64,000 nt of DNA from Astragalus membranaceus (lineage: Eukaryota > Streptophyta > Magnoliopsida > Fabales > Fabaceae): the NCBI GenBank assembly GCA_039519185.1, contig JAZGSX010000010.1:124001-188000 (forward strand), in the 5' to 3' direction. The translations under genes and the position numbers were made by a program. Shown here in pieces: positions 22,920-33,460 of the stretch. Position 1 is the stretch's first letter, and each line of letters begins with the position of its first letter. The notes under the pieces are model-generated. The model had not been told where the DNA came from, searched no databases, and saw nothing but the letters and a program-made list of their open reading frames with translations.

Positions 22920-23555
22920 TGGAGCTATAGGTGATGATGGTGATGCTCATATAGGTGATGTTGCCCGTATTGGCTACTTTATTGGTGATGATTGGTACCA
23001 CATGCATATACCCGTTGGTGTGGGTTGCATCTAATATACTTACTCATGATGTTGGTGTTAATTTTGGTGATTTGTAATTCGACGTTGTTGTGAAGCGGTT
23101 GATATAGTGTTGTACTCTAGCATATTGCCTATCATATATGCTATTATAATGTTAGATATCTCACCCCTTCTGTTTGAATGTTACCCCTATGTTGGTAACA
23201 TGCAGGTGATTGCGAGTGAAGGCATATCTACCTTCGCTAGTTGAGTCAGGTGTCGTCGCTGTGATACCTAGCACTCGGGGGGATGAACGCTAGGCTTTAT
23301 TAGTGTTTCTATTATTCTAATTTTTAAAGTTTTATGGTGATGTTATAATTATTTAATTGAACTATGTTTTGATTCCGCTGCTTGATGATATTATGACGTG
23401 CTAGGTGTTGCACTGTTTTTAATGGTGAAACTTTATTATTGGCGTGTGATGTTTAACGGTGTAAATGTGGCATCCCTTGTGGGTGTATTGAAAACGTTTT
23501 GAAAACTCTGATTTTCGTCAAAAAAATTTCGGGTAGAAAAGGGGTGTTACATTAG

Positions 23556-23567
23556 TGGTATCAGAGC
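23556..23567 (+). other. G1 primer binding site (initiator tRNA-Met)
   Basis: tggtatcagagc four bases after the LTR end. Confidence 0.93.
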
Positions 23568-23669
23568 AGTTTCGGTCTGTCCGGCCAAGTGTCAAGTTAT
23601 TGTGTCATTGACGATCAAGTATTGTCAATTAGATCTAACTGTTGCTTATGATTGTAGTGATTAGTTGAG

Positions 23670-25028
23670 ATGGCTGGAAGGAACGATGCTGCTATTGCTG
23701 CTGATTGTTGTAAGAAATTGGGTCTTGTATTGTCTGCTATGAATGGAGAGATGGTTGTCGACACTCCAGCTAAGGGGTCGGTAACCACTTCTCAGGTGTG
23801 TTCTCAGTGTCCCTTGTCGATCTTCGACAGAGACTTTGTTGTGGATTTTGTTTGCTTGGCGTTGAGCTTTGAAGGAGAGGAGTCTGGTCTGTTATCCGCT
23901 AGTCAGTTGCAGAAGTTAATGAAGGAAGGAGTTCAGTTATTCTCGCTGATGGCATCGTTGTCTGTTGAGAATCAAGCTATCATAGAAGAGTTGCAGGTGG
24001 TGCGCGAGTTTCCTGATGTTTTCCCTGATGAGATTCCAAGTGTACCGCCAGAGAGGGAAGTTGAGTTCTCCATTGATCTTGTACCTGGTACCAAACCTGT
24101 CTCTATGGCACCGTACAGGATGCCCGCATCCGAATTGTCTGAGTTAAAGAAGCAACTTGAGGATCTGCTCGAGAAGAAGTTTGTGAGGCCGAGTGTATTG
24201 CCGTGGGGAGCTCTTGTGCTGTTAGTTAAGAAGAAGGATGGTAGTATGAGACTCTGTGTGGATTATCGGCAGTTGAATAAGGTGACAATTAAGAACAAGT
24301 ATCCACTTCCGAGGATAGACGATTTGATGGATCAGTTAGTGGGTGCTCAAGTATTCGGTAAGATTGATTTGAGGTCGGGTTATGATCAGATCAAGGTGAA
24401 GGACGAAAATATTCAGAAGACGGCTTTCAGAACCCGTTATGGTCATTATGAGTATTCGGTGATATCGTTCGGTGTTACCAATGCACCAGGAGTATTTATG
24501 GAATACATGAATCGTATTTTTCATACTTAATTAGATCGGTTTGTGGTGGTGTTCATCGACGACATTCTGATTTACTCTAAATCAGAGGAAGAGCATGTAG
24601 AGCATCTGAGGTTAGTATTGGGGGTACTGAAGGAAAAGAAGCTGTATGCGAAATGGTCAAAGTGCGAATTCTGGTTGAAGGAAGTGAGTTTTCTCGGTCA
24701 TGTCATTTCTGGTAATGGTATTGCGGTGGATCCGTCGAAAGTAGAAGCAGTGTTGAATTGGGAGGCTCCGAAGTCGGCAAATGAAATTAGAAGCTTTTTG
24801 GGATTGGCCGGCTATTATAGAAGATTCATTGAAGGTTTTTCTAAGTTAGCACTTCCGTTAACTCAGTTAACCTGCAAAGGGAAGGCTTTTGTTTGGGATG
24901 CCCGTTGTGAAGAAAGCTTCGTGGAATTGAAGAAGAGATTGACAATGTCTCCTGTCCTGACGTTGCCCAATCCGGAAGGGTTGTTTGTGGTGTATTGTGA
25001 TGCTTCAAAAATGGGTTTAGGTGGTGTG
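23670..25028 (+). pseudogene. pol: Tekay G1 gag-pol with in-frame deletions (PR remnant, RT)
   Basis: ATG at 23670 starts MAGRNDAAIAA, the gag N-terminus, then jumps directly to DCCKKLGLVLSAM, the protease C-terminal part. Compared with G2 nearly all of gag and the DTGA active site are gone, yet the frame is kept. A second in-frame loss removes about 26 residues (the ILGMDWLE segment). RT motifs follow (PYRM, LVKKKDGSMRLCVDYRQLNK, FGKIDLRSGYDQI) to a TAC-to-TAA stop at 24528-24530. The frame then continues with VVVFIDDILIYSKSEEEH, FLGHV and the RT-RNase H connection to LGGV, where solo LTR S2 interrupts it. Confidence 0.9.
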
Positions 25029-25532
25029 TGTAACACCCCATTTCTACCCGACAATTTAAAATTAAAAATATCAGAGTTTAAAAATTATTTTTCAATTCAT
25101 CCAAACGGGATGCTACATTTAACTCAATTCCAGCATACACAATTGATAATAAAATTCATCATTTCAAAGAAAAACATAATACGTAGCTCCTCAATAAATT
25201 GGGCGAACCCTCAAGTACTCAAAAGTCTACAACAAATAGTTCGTCAACACGCAGCGGATTAAAAGAAAAAGTTTCCAAACATAGTTGTAATAACATCAAT
25301 ACAAATCCATCAGTGTCACATAAAGTAAACCAAAAATAATATTTATTCGCCCCCCAGGTGCTACGTATCAGAGCATTACCGACTCGAGGGATGAAGGGTT
25401 AAAAGCCTTCACTCACGGTTACCTGTAGTAATAATCAACATAAGGGGTGAGTCTAAACCATATAATAAAGCTTATGATAAGCGGTAATGCAGAGTACAGA
25501 ACTATACCAGTCACAACAATACGTATATATAC

Positions 25533-25563
<31 letters not shown>

Positions 25564-25601
25564 ACAACTCTTTAATATATTTATAACAACTATAATAACA
25601 C

Positions 25602-25608
<7 letters not shown>

Positions 25609-25688
<80 letters not shown>
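25609..25688. repeat. TA dinucleotide microsatellite
   Basis: About 40 uninterrupted TA units. A shorter run lies at 25536-25562. Confidence 0.95.
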
Positions 25689-25689
<1 letters not shown>

Positions 25690-26329
25690 CGCTCACTACA
25701 CAACCACGTCAACGTTTATATTTGCCACACAAATATATTGCACACCGACCAAAATAATAATTGTCAATGATGAGAATGAATGTATGAAGTGCAAGTATGC
25801 ATGTGGTACCATCATCATCACTAATTTTGCCAATTGGGCACATCGTCATTTTTTGAGCCTTATTCATCGTCACTAGCTCGAGACCGCAGCCTTACATCGT
25901 CATTATATGCACATGTATGCATGTGACTTCATGAACAACCAACAAAACATAATCATCACAACAACAACGTCATCTATATCATCATCGTCATTTTGGTCAT
26001 TAGACCCATCGTCAATAGCATCATCAGTATAATTTGGTCAATAGACCCATCGTCATTTAACAACATCAATAATATTTGGTCAATAGACCCATCATCAATA
26101 ATATCAACATGGCAACACAAAATTGGAGTCCAGAAACTATCAGAAAAATAATCATTTTTCACCTTAATGTAGCATATACAGATAGAGGACTGAATACGCT
26201 TCGCAACGCACTTTGAAGCACTTAAAACGGACACCCGAGTGAAAAGATATGTCAAAAACAAAATAGGAATAAAACTGAGACACATGCTGAAAATGCCGCC
26301 CAGGCACTGGGTGCCTACCAGGGAACAGC

Positions 26330-27110
26330 AGCACACAAAACTGGCGCTGGGCAGCAACACTGGCGCCCAGGCGCCCCTCTGCGCCAACATTAGGCGCAAC
26401 ACACAAAACTGGCGCTGGGCAGCAACACTGGCGCCCAGGCGCCCCTCTGCGCCAACATCCTGGCGCAACATCAAAACTGGCGCAAGCAGGGATCCTGGCG
26501 CCCAGACACAGAAAACTGGCGCATGAAGGGATCCTGGCGCCCAGACATAGAAAACTGGCGCAGGAGGGATCCTGGCGCCCAGACACAGAAAACTGGCGCA
26601 GGAGGGATCCTGGCGCCCAGACAAAGAAAACTGGCGCAGGAGGGATCCTGGCGCCCTTGGCGCCTAGGCACAGGGAACCTGGCGCCCAGCACAGACACAA
26701 ACAGCAACACAGCAGGCAACATGCGCCCTTGGCGCCCAGGCACAGGGAACCTGGCGCCCAGTACAGACACAAACAGCAACACAGCAGGCAACATGCGCCC
26801 TTGGCGCCCAGGGGAGGGGATCCTAGTGACATTTCAGAATATGCAACCTAGCAACCAAAATTCAACACCAATGACAACCAAGCAACATAACTACCCAGAA
26901 ACACAACTTAGGAACGCAACAGGGGCAGCCAAAACTAGGCGCCCTTGGCGCCCAGGCACAGGGAACCTGCGCCCAAGGCGCCCAGGACAGCAACACTGAA
27001 CGCAACAAGACAGGCAACAGGCGCCCATGGTGCCCAGACAGCAACACAAACTAAGACACGCCTAGACACATGGCGCATACAGCAACATGAATTGGCGCCC
27101 TTGTGCGCCT
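26330..27110 (-). repeat. GGCGCC minisatellite in S2
   Basis: Dense GGCGCC and ggcgcaggagggatcctggcg-like phrases. Four to five units of about 39 bp lie at 26480-26650, and a tandem pair of about 75 bp (acagacacaaacagcaacac) at 26690-26810. Long Pro/Trp-rich or Cys/Leu-rich frames here are by-products of the repeat. Confidence 0.85.
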
Positions 27111-29389
27111 AAGGTCCTTCTAATTCAATTTTCTCCAAATTTTTATATGTTCAATCATCAACAACAACTTCAAACATCACAAATTCATTCTCACATATTC
27201 CAAACACACATTATAACGAGTACCTAACATGCATTTTCCATCATCACATACGCCTAACAAGTCATGTACTTCTCAACAAGCACTTAGTGTGCATCAATTC
27301 ATCATCCAAACAATCATACATTACAACATCATCAAAAATCATACAAGATAGCGATATAAGCCCTAAACCCTCATACATCCCATTATGAACCCTATTATAA
27401 GGTAAGACCCACCCTTACCTTAGTTTTTTCGAAGATGATGAGACCTCTACGTAAGCACCGAAGTAACCACAGCAACAGCTCCTTGCTCCTCTTCTCTCTT
27501 CCGCGCCGTACACCCTTCCTTCTTCTCCTCTCTTCGCAAGTTTCTCTTTCTCTCTTCTCTCTTCTCTCTTTTGCGATTTCTTTCTTTCTTTCTTTCTCAC
27601 CAAATGCAACGCCTACTCAAGACCCTAGCGCCTAGGGGCCTAAGTCTTGTGCTTGGGCCCTTGGGCCATTCCTACTATGTAACACCCCAAAAATATTTAT
27701 TTGGTTGTGTAATTAATTATATAAGGTTATGTGATAGGAATAATATTTATTTAGTTATTTATGTGTTTATTTGTTTGAGTAATTATTTATTTGTTAATTA
27801 ATTGGGGGTTTTAGGTGATAGAAGAATAGAATGATATATGTGGGCCTTATTGGGTTTAGGATTAATTAAATAGGATGTGAGTGGTATAAGTAATAATATG
27901 GTGTTTAGTAATTAAATTGGGTAGTGGAAGGAGGCCCGTGATTCAAGAGCCCATGACTTAAGTGAGAATATAAAAGGCTAAAATTAGGGTAAGTGCTCAT
28001 TTTCCACCCAAAACAAAAGAAAAGAAAAGAATAGAGAGAGAGAAGAAAGAAAGGAGTGTGCGACGGCCAGCAAGGGAGGAGAGGGAGAAATCGTGGAGGC
28101 ACCAAGAAAGGAGGAAGCTAGTGGTGGTTCTTGGTGGTTGCTTGGAGCTTGGCTTGGGTTCTTCATTTTCTAAGGTTAGGGGGTCCTCTTTCCATTCATA
28201 ATAGTGTATGTTGATGGGTATTGTATGGGGTTAGGTTCTAGGGTGATTGTTTGGGTATTTTTATGTGGCGTTGTGTTGTCTTCATGATTGATAACCATAT
28301 GTGGTGAAACTATGTTGATTAGTGTTGAAATGAACATGTTGTGAACTATGCATGCAAGGTGTTCGATGTTTTGGTTTGATGATTTCATTGATGTTTGGTT
28401 TACTGATTTTTGGTGATGAACATGATGATTTATGTTTATATTAGTGATTTGAATAGTTGGCGTGTTGAATTGATGATTACAATATGATTGGTGAATTAAT
28501 TTGGTGTTAATTGTGAAATTATGGTGTTAAAAACTTACTGTTAGGAAATTCTGGATACAGGCTCGTTCCTTTTGATCCTACGTCTAATCGGGTGGTCCGA
28601 AAATTGTGTGGTTTATCATTTTAGAAACTAGACTTATTTATCTTTAATTTGGCACTGGTTTGATTGAAATTGGAGTCGTGTGACTTGAGATATAGGTGTC
28701 ACAATTTAGGAAAATATCCTGGAGTAATTCTGTGTCTAGGTTCGGTATTTCGGTTATAACGTTTTCATCTAAACTCCGTCTTGAATGGTTCCTGTCTCTT
28801 TGAAAACTAGATTCAATTTCCTTCGTTTGGGCACAAACCCCATGTCTTTTGGTTGAGTTTTGATCATTCTAGAGGTGCCACAAGTTAGGTCATGGTGGCT
28901 GTCCCGTTTTCTGAACCCTGATACTTGTTTGTTGAAACTGTACTAATTGGCTCATTGTTTCGAAAAAAGAAAACTATAGTCAGGAACTAGACATTCTCAG
29001 GTTTCTGTAGAGGGGTCGTTTGTTGGATTCCGATGTCGTTTACTATTTTAACTAATTCTCCGAATTCTGGTTGCCGTGTTCGCGTAGCCCAGGGTGTCGC
29101 TGTTGTTCCCAAATTTGTTTTTTAAATATCTTTTGACTTGGGTGTCCAAATTTGATGGTTCAAAATGCGTTTCGAAGCTTATTCAGGTGCCCACCTGGAT
29201 ATTCTATTTTTAGGCAAAAACATATTAATTTTCTGATGGTTCTGGGAAGATGTTGCCAAGGTGTTTAAGTGTAATTTTACCTACTTTTCCCATTCGTGAC
29301 GATGTCTTAAAATGATTTAATGGAGTTGGTATTGATGTAATTGGTGAATCTATCTGGTGAGTCCATTTGGTGAATTTATTGGTGATGTG

Positions 29390-29490
29390 TGTTTGGTGAG
29401 TTTATTGGTGAGTTTATTGGTGAGTTTATTTGGTGAGTTTATTGGTGAGTTTATTTGGTGAGATTATTGGTGAGTTTATTTGGTGATGAA
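29390..29490 (+). repeat. ggtgagttta tandem repeat
   Basis: Several units of ttattggtgag / ttatttggtgag in tandem, repeated at about 35172-35270 in the partner LTR. Confidence 0.85.
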
Positions 29491-29627
29491 CCCTCAAGCA
29501 TAGACCCTTAGAGTTTTGGGTTATGGTGAGAGGGGACCATTAGGTGATTATGTTTGTTGCTCTCTTGGTGTGTTTTGGTGTGTATGATGCATTGTTCATG
29601 GCGTCTCATAAACCATATGCATTTTGG

Positions 29628-29745
29628 TGAGCAGAGGCTTCGGCCTAATTTTATTTGGTGAGCAGAGGCTTCGGCCTAATTTTATTTGGTGAGCAGAGGC
29701 TTCGGCCTAATTATATTTGGTGAGCAGAGGCTTCGGCCTAATGGA
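29628..29745 (+). repeat. Four tandem UUCG-tetraloop hairpins, 31-bp unit
   Basis: AGGCTTCGGCCT begins at 29635, 29666, 29697 and 29728, an exact 31-bp period. Each folds as AGGC/GCCT closing a UUCG loop (cUUCGg, an exceptionally stable RNA tetraloop). Copies in the partner LTR begin at 35418, 35449, 35480 and 35511. Confidence 0.9.
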
Positions 29746-30021
29746 TCCACATGCATGTGCCCTGGGAGTTTGAGTTGCATTTCATGCATTAATCATACAT
29801 TTGGTGCTGTTGCTTGATGACTGTGAAATTGATGATGTTGCTGCCCTTGTTGTGAATTGGTGTTCCCTAATTGCCTTTCCTAATATAGTGCTTATCTCAT
29901 ATGTTATTATTTATGTAAAGAGACTCACCCTACTGCTTTTATGTTGCTTCTCATGTCGGCAACGTGCAGGTGATAGCGAGTGAAGGTTATCCTCATACCT
30001 TCTTCTAGTAGGATGTGTCAT

Positions 30022-30031
30022 GCTCTGATAC
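30022..30031 (+). promoter_or_regulatory. tRNA-Met-like 10-mer, complement of the primer site
   Basis: GCTCTGATAC, identical to the initiator tRNA-Met 3' end short of its last CA and perfectly complementary to gtatcagagc of the primer site at 30379-30388. The same 10-mer lies at 35805-35814, 57103-57112 and 60342-60351, and on the reverse strand at 25365-25374, 38206-38215, 40696-40705, 43186-43195, 63265-63274 and 63626-63635. E2 keeps nine of ten (48277-48285). Confidence 0.85.
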
Positions 30032-30372
30032 GTAGCACCGGGGGGGGGGGGGGGGGGCGTCTTATGTTTACTTGTCATTTTATTTGATGTTGTTAGACTG
30101 CTATTTTGTGATGTATTGGATTACGTTCAAACTTGTTGTTATTCCGCTGTGATGGTGATTATATTCTATTGATGTAAACTAAACAAGAGATTTGTGGGCT
30201 TGCCCCTTTGACTGTGTGCTATGTATCGTGCTGTTATTTTGTTGAAGTATATCAATTCAAGTTGTTGGTTTAAATGGAGTTAAGTGTAGCACTCTCTTGT
30301 GGTTGTTTTAAAAAGAAAAAAAAAGAAACTCTGATTTTATTAAATAGTAATTAATTAGAAGGGGGTGTTACA

Positions 30373-33300
30373 TTAGTGGTATCAGAGCAATGGTTGGTCC
30401 GTCCGTCCAAGTCGTCGAGTCGTTGCGTCGGTTAACGACCAACTGTTGTCTTTTTAGTGCTGACCATTGTTGTGTTGTAGGTACACCCAAAGTTGCCAAT
30501 GGTAGGTGAACTAGTGGGGGAGATGTCCCTACTAGTGTTATATGTTTTGTTGTGTTCCTAGGTGTGAATCATGTGCTGTTGTTTTGGTTGGTTTTTAACC
30601 TTCTTGTTGTGAGAACTCTGTGATTTTATTTATTGTGTACGTGTTGTATAGTATTTGTGTGTGAACCCTGTTTTTTTTTTCTGTTTTTGGTTCTTATTGT
30701 TAACTTTCCGGTTGTGTGAATCTTGACTTCATTAGTGTGGTCCCCAATGATTTACACCGTGATTTGGCGACCCAAGTTTTGAATGTGTAATTGATGTACT
30801 TGTGTGCTTCCAACGATGTGATTGTTGTTGATACTCACGTGTGTTTTGATTTGCTTAAACTATTTTAATTAATCAACACTAAGCCTTACGTGAAACTCTT
30901 TTGTGGTGTGTCTTGATGTTAAGGCTAATTGTATTGTAAAATGGTTTTGCTGATTATTTAAGTTGTTACTATGTTGATAACATGCAATAATGTTTCGATC
31001 ACTCTGAGTAATGACGTCCCCGCTTAAAAATGTTAAGTTTCCATTCCCTTGACTTATAACTGTTTTCTATTGAAGGGCTAAATTTGCTATATTGCTACCA
31101 ATCAACTTATGCATGTTAGTCGGCTAATCTTTCTTTACTCTGTGTCCCTGATTATTTTTGACATGCAGTGATTGTGAGTTTAGAGTCCTCATGAATTATT
31201 TTCTAATTCCCATGCTTCGTGAAGTTGACATTGAGCGCTTGAATTTTTAGACAAAATCTTTTTGGTTATTGCCTCCTGATTTACACTGTGTGGTTTTGTA
31301 ACCTGGGAAGTAAGGAGATTCCTGAAAATGTTTTTGAAACATCTATTAAACAATTTTACGGTTGGATACTGACTTTGGCATTGGAAATTATTTTAATAAA
31401 TGGACGCTGACCTGGTATAAAGTTTTTACTGATGTTACAGTGTGCACTGTCTTGACTGCTGTAAATGATAAAGTTTTGGTTTGAAAGCTACAACTATTGT
31501 CTTCTCCTATTTCTACAATCCCGTGAGATGATTTTGAAAAGTGGACTATATTTTATGTTGTTGTTAGTATCCCATGTATTTTACTCTATTTGGCCTTTTG
31601 CTTAATTTCCCTCAACATGTGATGTTTCCAACTCCGAACCTTTGCGAACTATTTCGTGACCGTGAGCTGTAATTTCCTACGCTGAATTTTCCCTGATTTT
31701 GTTTTAGCTGTTGCACTCTTTATAATTGGTGCCACGTGATTTTGAGAGACCTTAAACATTTAAATTGTGCACTGGCACTGTTTTTGCACTTCCTTGACTT
31801 TGCTTTTACTGTCATATGTTCTTGAGGATACCTTATTCAAACTGGTTAAGCTAACGAGAAAATCAATTCCTATAACGTGCCTTATTTTCCGTGTCGAAAA
31901 ATTCTAAATAAGTATTTTGTGCATGTGTGTGGTTGTACATTTCGTATATGTGCCTTTAACTATGAATAGAAATCGCCTGTACCGAGTCTTCATGATTTTG
32001 TGTTAGTAGTTGTATTTCTAATCCAGTATGTACCACGTGAAGCTTGATATTGTGCGCTTGAGTCTTTATGATAGATTTCCTTTTGGTTGCTTCTTCCTGA
32101 GTAGTTTTGAAAATATTAAAATGATAATGTCTGCCGAGGATGGATATATGTTTTCCTAAAGTTAGTTTTGTTTCTAGACGTTCATATGAATGCTTAAACT
32201 AATTTGGTTCGGTTGATGTGTAGTTTTATGTAAATACTTTTGCTGTAGCATGTTTTTACTTCTATGTTGACGCTCTAGGCTAAGTGTTTTGTGGATATTG
32301 GTCCACTAAATTGTTTTTGGTGTCATTGCCATACTAGCATGCTGTAACTCTTGGAAAATAATAAAGTCCTATTACACAATTGTTATTTTCTCTGAATTTT
32401 CTGAAACTGATTTAAGGATCAAGCACTCTGATTTTGTGACTTGTCTTACTATATTTACGCACTTGGTAAACTTTCTCGTGATGTTGTTGACGCTATTGTT
32501 GTCGTTGTTTTGCTTTTGTTGCTGTTTTTCTGGAAATTATTGATGCTGTTTTCTGAAAAATATTGCTACTGTTTTTCGAAAACTCTATTGGCTGTTTTTC
32601 AGGAAAATAAATGTCACTGTTTTCTGAAAACTACTGCTGCTGTCCTCCTAAGATAATTGTTGTTGTTTCCTGAAAAATCATTGTTGCTGTCTTTAAAAAT
32701 TACTTTCACTGTGCCGAAAAGTACTGTTACTGTTCCTAACTTATGCGCTGCCCCTATTTTTATGAGTTGTGCCTATTTCGATTGTTAACTGTTGCCGGTG
32801 CCTTAGTGCCCGATTGTTGTGACTAGGTTGCTAGCCCTGATATTGTTTACTATTGATGATGTTATTACTAGTTATGTTGTTGTTGTCGTGGGTATCGCCG
32901 AATGGCCCACATTGTTGTTTTGTCTTGGGTATCGCCGAATGGCCCAAGTTGTGTTGTTGTTCTGTCGTGGGTACCGCCGAATGGCCCACATGGTTTTGTT
33001 GTTATTATTGCTGACTTGTTTTCTGGGCCTATGGCCATTGTTAAAAAGGGATAGGTGATCCTGGAGTTTAACTGTGTTGATGCTATGCGTTGTTGTAATA
33101 ATATTAACTATTGTGATATACCGTGTGTTGTCTATCTTAATGATGTTGTCATAGAAACCAAACCATTAGCAGGCTGTTAGTGTGCGTACCCATAAGGGTA
33201 GATGAGTAAGGTAGGATGTAAGTTAGTCTATCGGAGTAGCATAGCAGAGTAGAGAGTGAGCCTGATTATTACTGCTTGAAGTTACCTGGCTGAACAAGTA

Positions 33301-33460
33301 GGAGGGACGGCCGCCCAAGCACTTACCGCCGGTAATCAAAGCAATAGTAATCAGCATGAGAGATAGCACTAGTTGCCTAGATGGAGGTAGTGGGTAGCGG
33401 AGGAATGTTGGCTTTGGCAGGTAAATTTCGAGGACGAAATTCTTTTAAGTGGGGGAGAGT
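30373..33460 (+). other. L1 internal region, non-coding
   Basis: Primer site tggtatcagagc at 30377-30388; polypurine tract AAGTGGGGGAGAGT at 33447-33460. Its first about 250 bp match the internal regions of E1, E2 and E3. A trace of coding 3' end (tttcgaggacgaaat, the FEDE codons of Tekay pol) remains before the polypurine tract. The rest has no frame above about 80 codons and no recognisable domain. Degenerate gctgttttt repeats lie at 32510-32735. Confidence 0.88.
32887..32992 (+). repeat. Three hairpins with tatcgccgaatg loops
   Basis: Three copies (from about 32887, 32923 and 32965) of arm-gtaYcgccgaatg-arm. Arms are GTGGG/CCCAC, CTTGGG/CCCAAG and GTGGG/CCCAC. The middle copy changes both arms together, keeping the pairing, while the loop is unchanged. 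Confidence 0.75.

Larger units (their letters stand above)
20937..23551 (+). repeat. Tekay G1 5' LTR
   Basis: 2615 bp, starting TGTAAAACCC (one substitution from the usual TGTAACACCC) and ending GGGGTGTTACA. The primer site follows at 23556. Donor AAG|GTAAGGG is at 21291/21292 and acceptor TGCAG|GTGA at 23205/23206, preceded by a GTTACC...GGTAAC stem. A GTGAAGG/CCTTCGC hairpin follows the acceptor, then GCTGTGATAC (23258-23267), one mismatch from the tRNA-like 10-mer found in other LTRs. Confidence 0.92.
28175..29969 (+). other. Candidate LTR intron in L1
   Basis: Bounded by AAG|GTTAGGGGG and TCGGCAACGTGCAG|GTG with a pyrimidine-rich run upstream of the AG. Equivalent boundaries exist in every sufficiently complete Tekay-type LTR here: 6537-8337, 21292-23205, 46348-48225, 54969-57050, and reverse 39665-38268, 18390-16775, 27418-25423. 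Splicing itself is inferred. Confidence 0.5.
27678..30372 (+). repeat. L1 5' LTR
   Basis: TATA box tataaaagg at 27969-27977. A GA-rich leader runs from about 28000 to 28174, ending TAAG|GTTAG (donor-like, 28174/28175). Acceptor-like GTGCAG|GTGA is at 29969/29970, preceded by GTTGCT...GGCAAC arms at 29944-29963. A GAAGGT/ACCTTC hairpin lies at about 29983-30003. The tRNA-like 10-mer GCTCTGATAC is at 30022-30031, followed by a run of 18 G at 30040-30057. The intron-like interval is 1795 bp. Confidence 0.93.

Noticed and set aside
22302..23007. Frames of 121 and 204 residues with repeated TVTATPFLQQQ
   Set aside because: Translation of the tandem repeats of the G1 LTR, antisense to the element.
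25536..25688. TA-rich tract as an origin or matrix-attachment site
   Set aside because: A plain dinucleotide microsatellite; nothing else supports a function.
26164..26999. Long frames with repeated WAPGS or CASFLCLGARI units, like a repeat protein
   Set aside because: Translation of the S2 minisatellite; equal frames exist on the other strand, and the region is inside a solo LTR.
29628..29745. CRISPR-like array with 31-bp regular period
   Set aside because: Units are near-identical throughout, without unique spacers, in plant LTR sequence; it is a tandem hairpin repeat.
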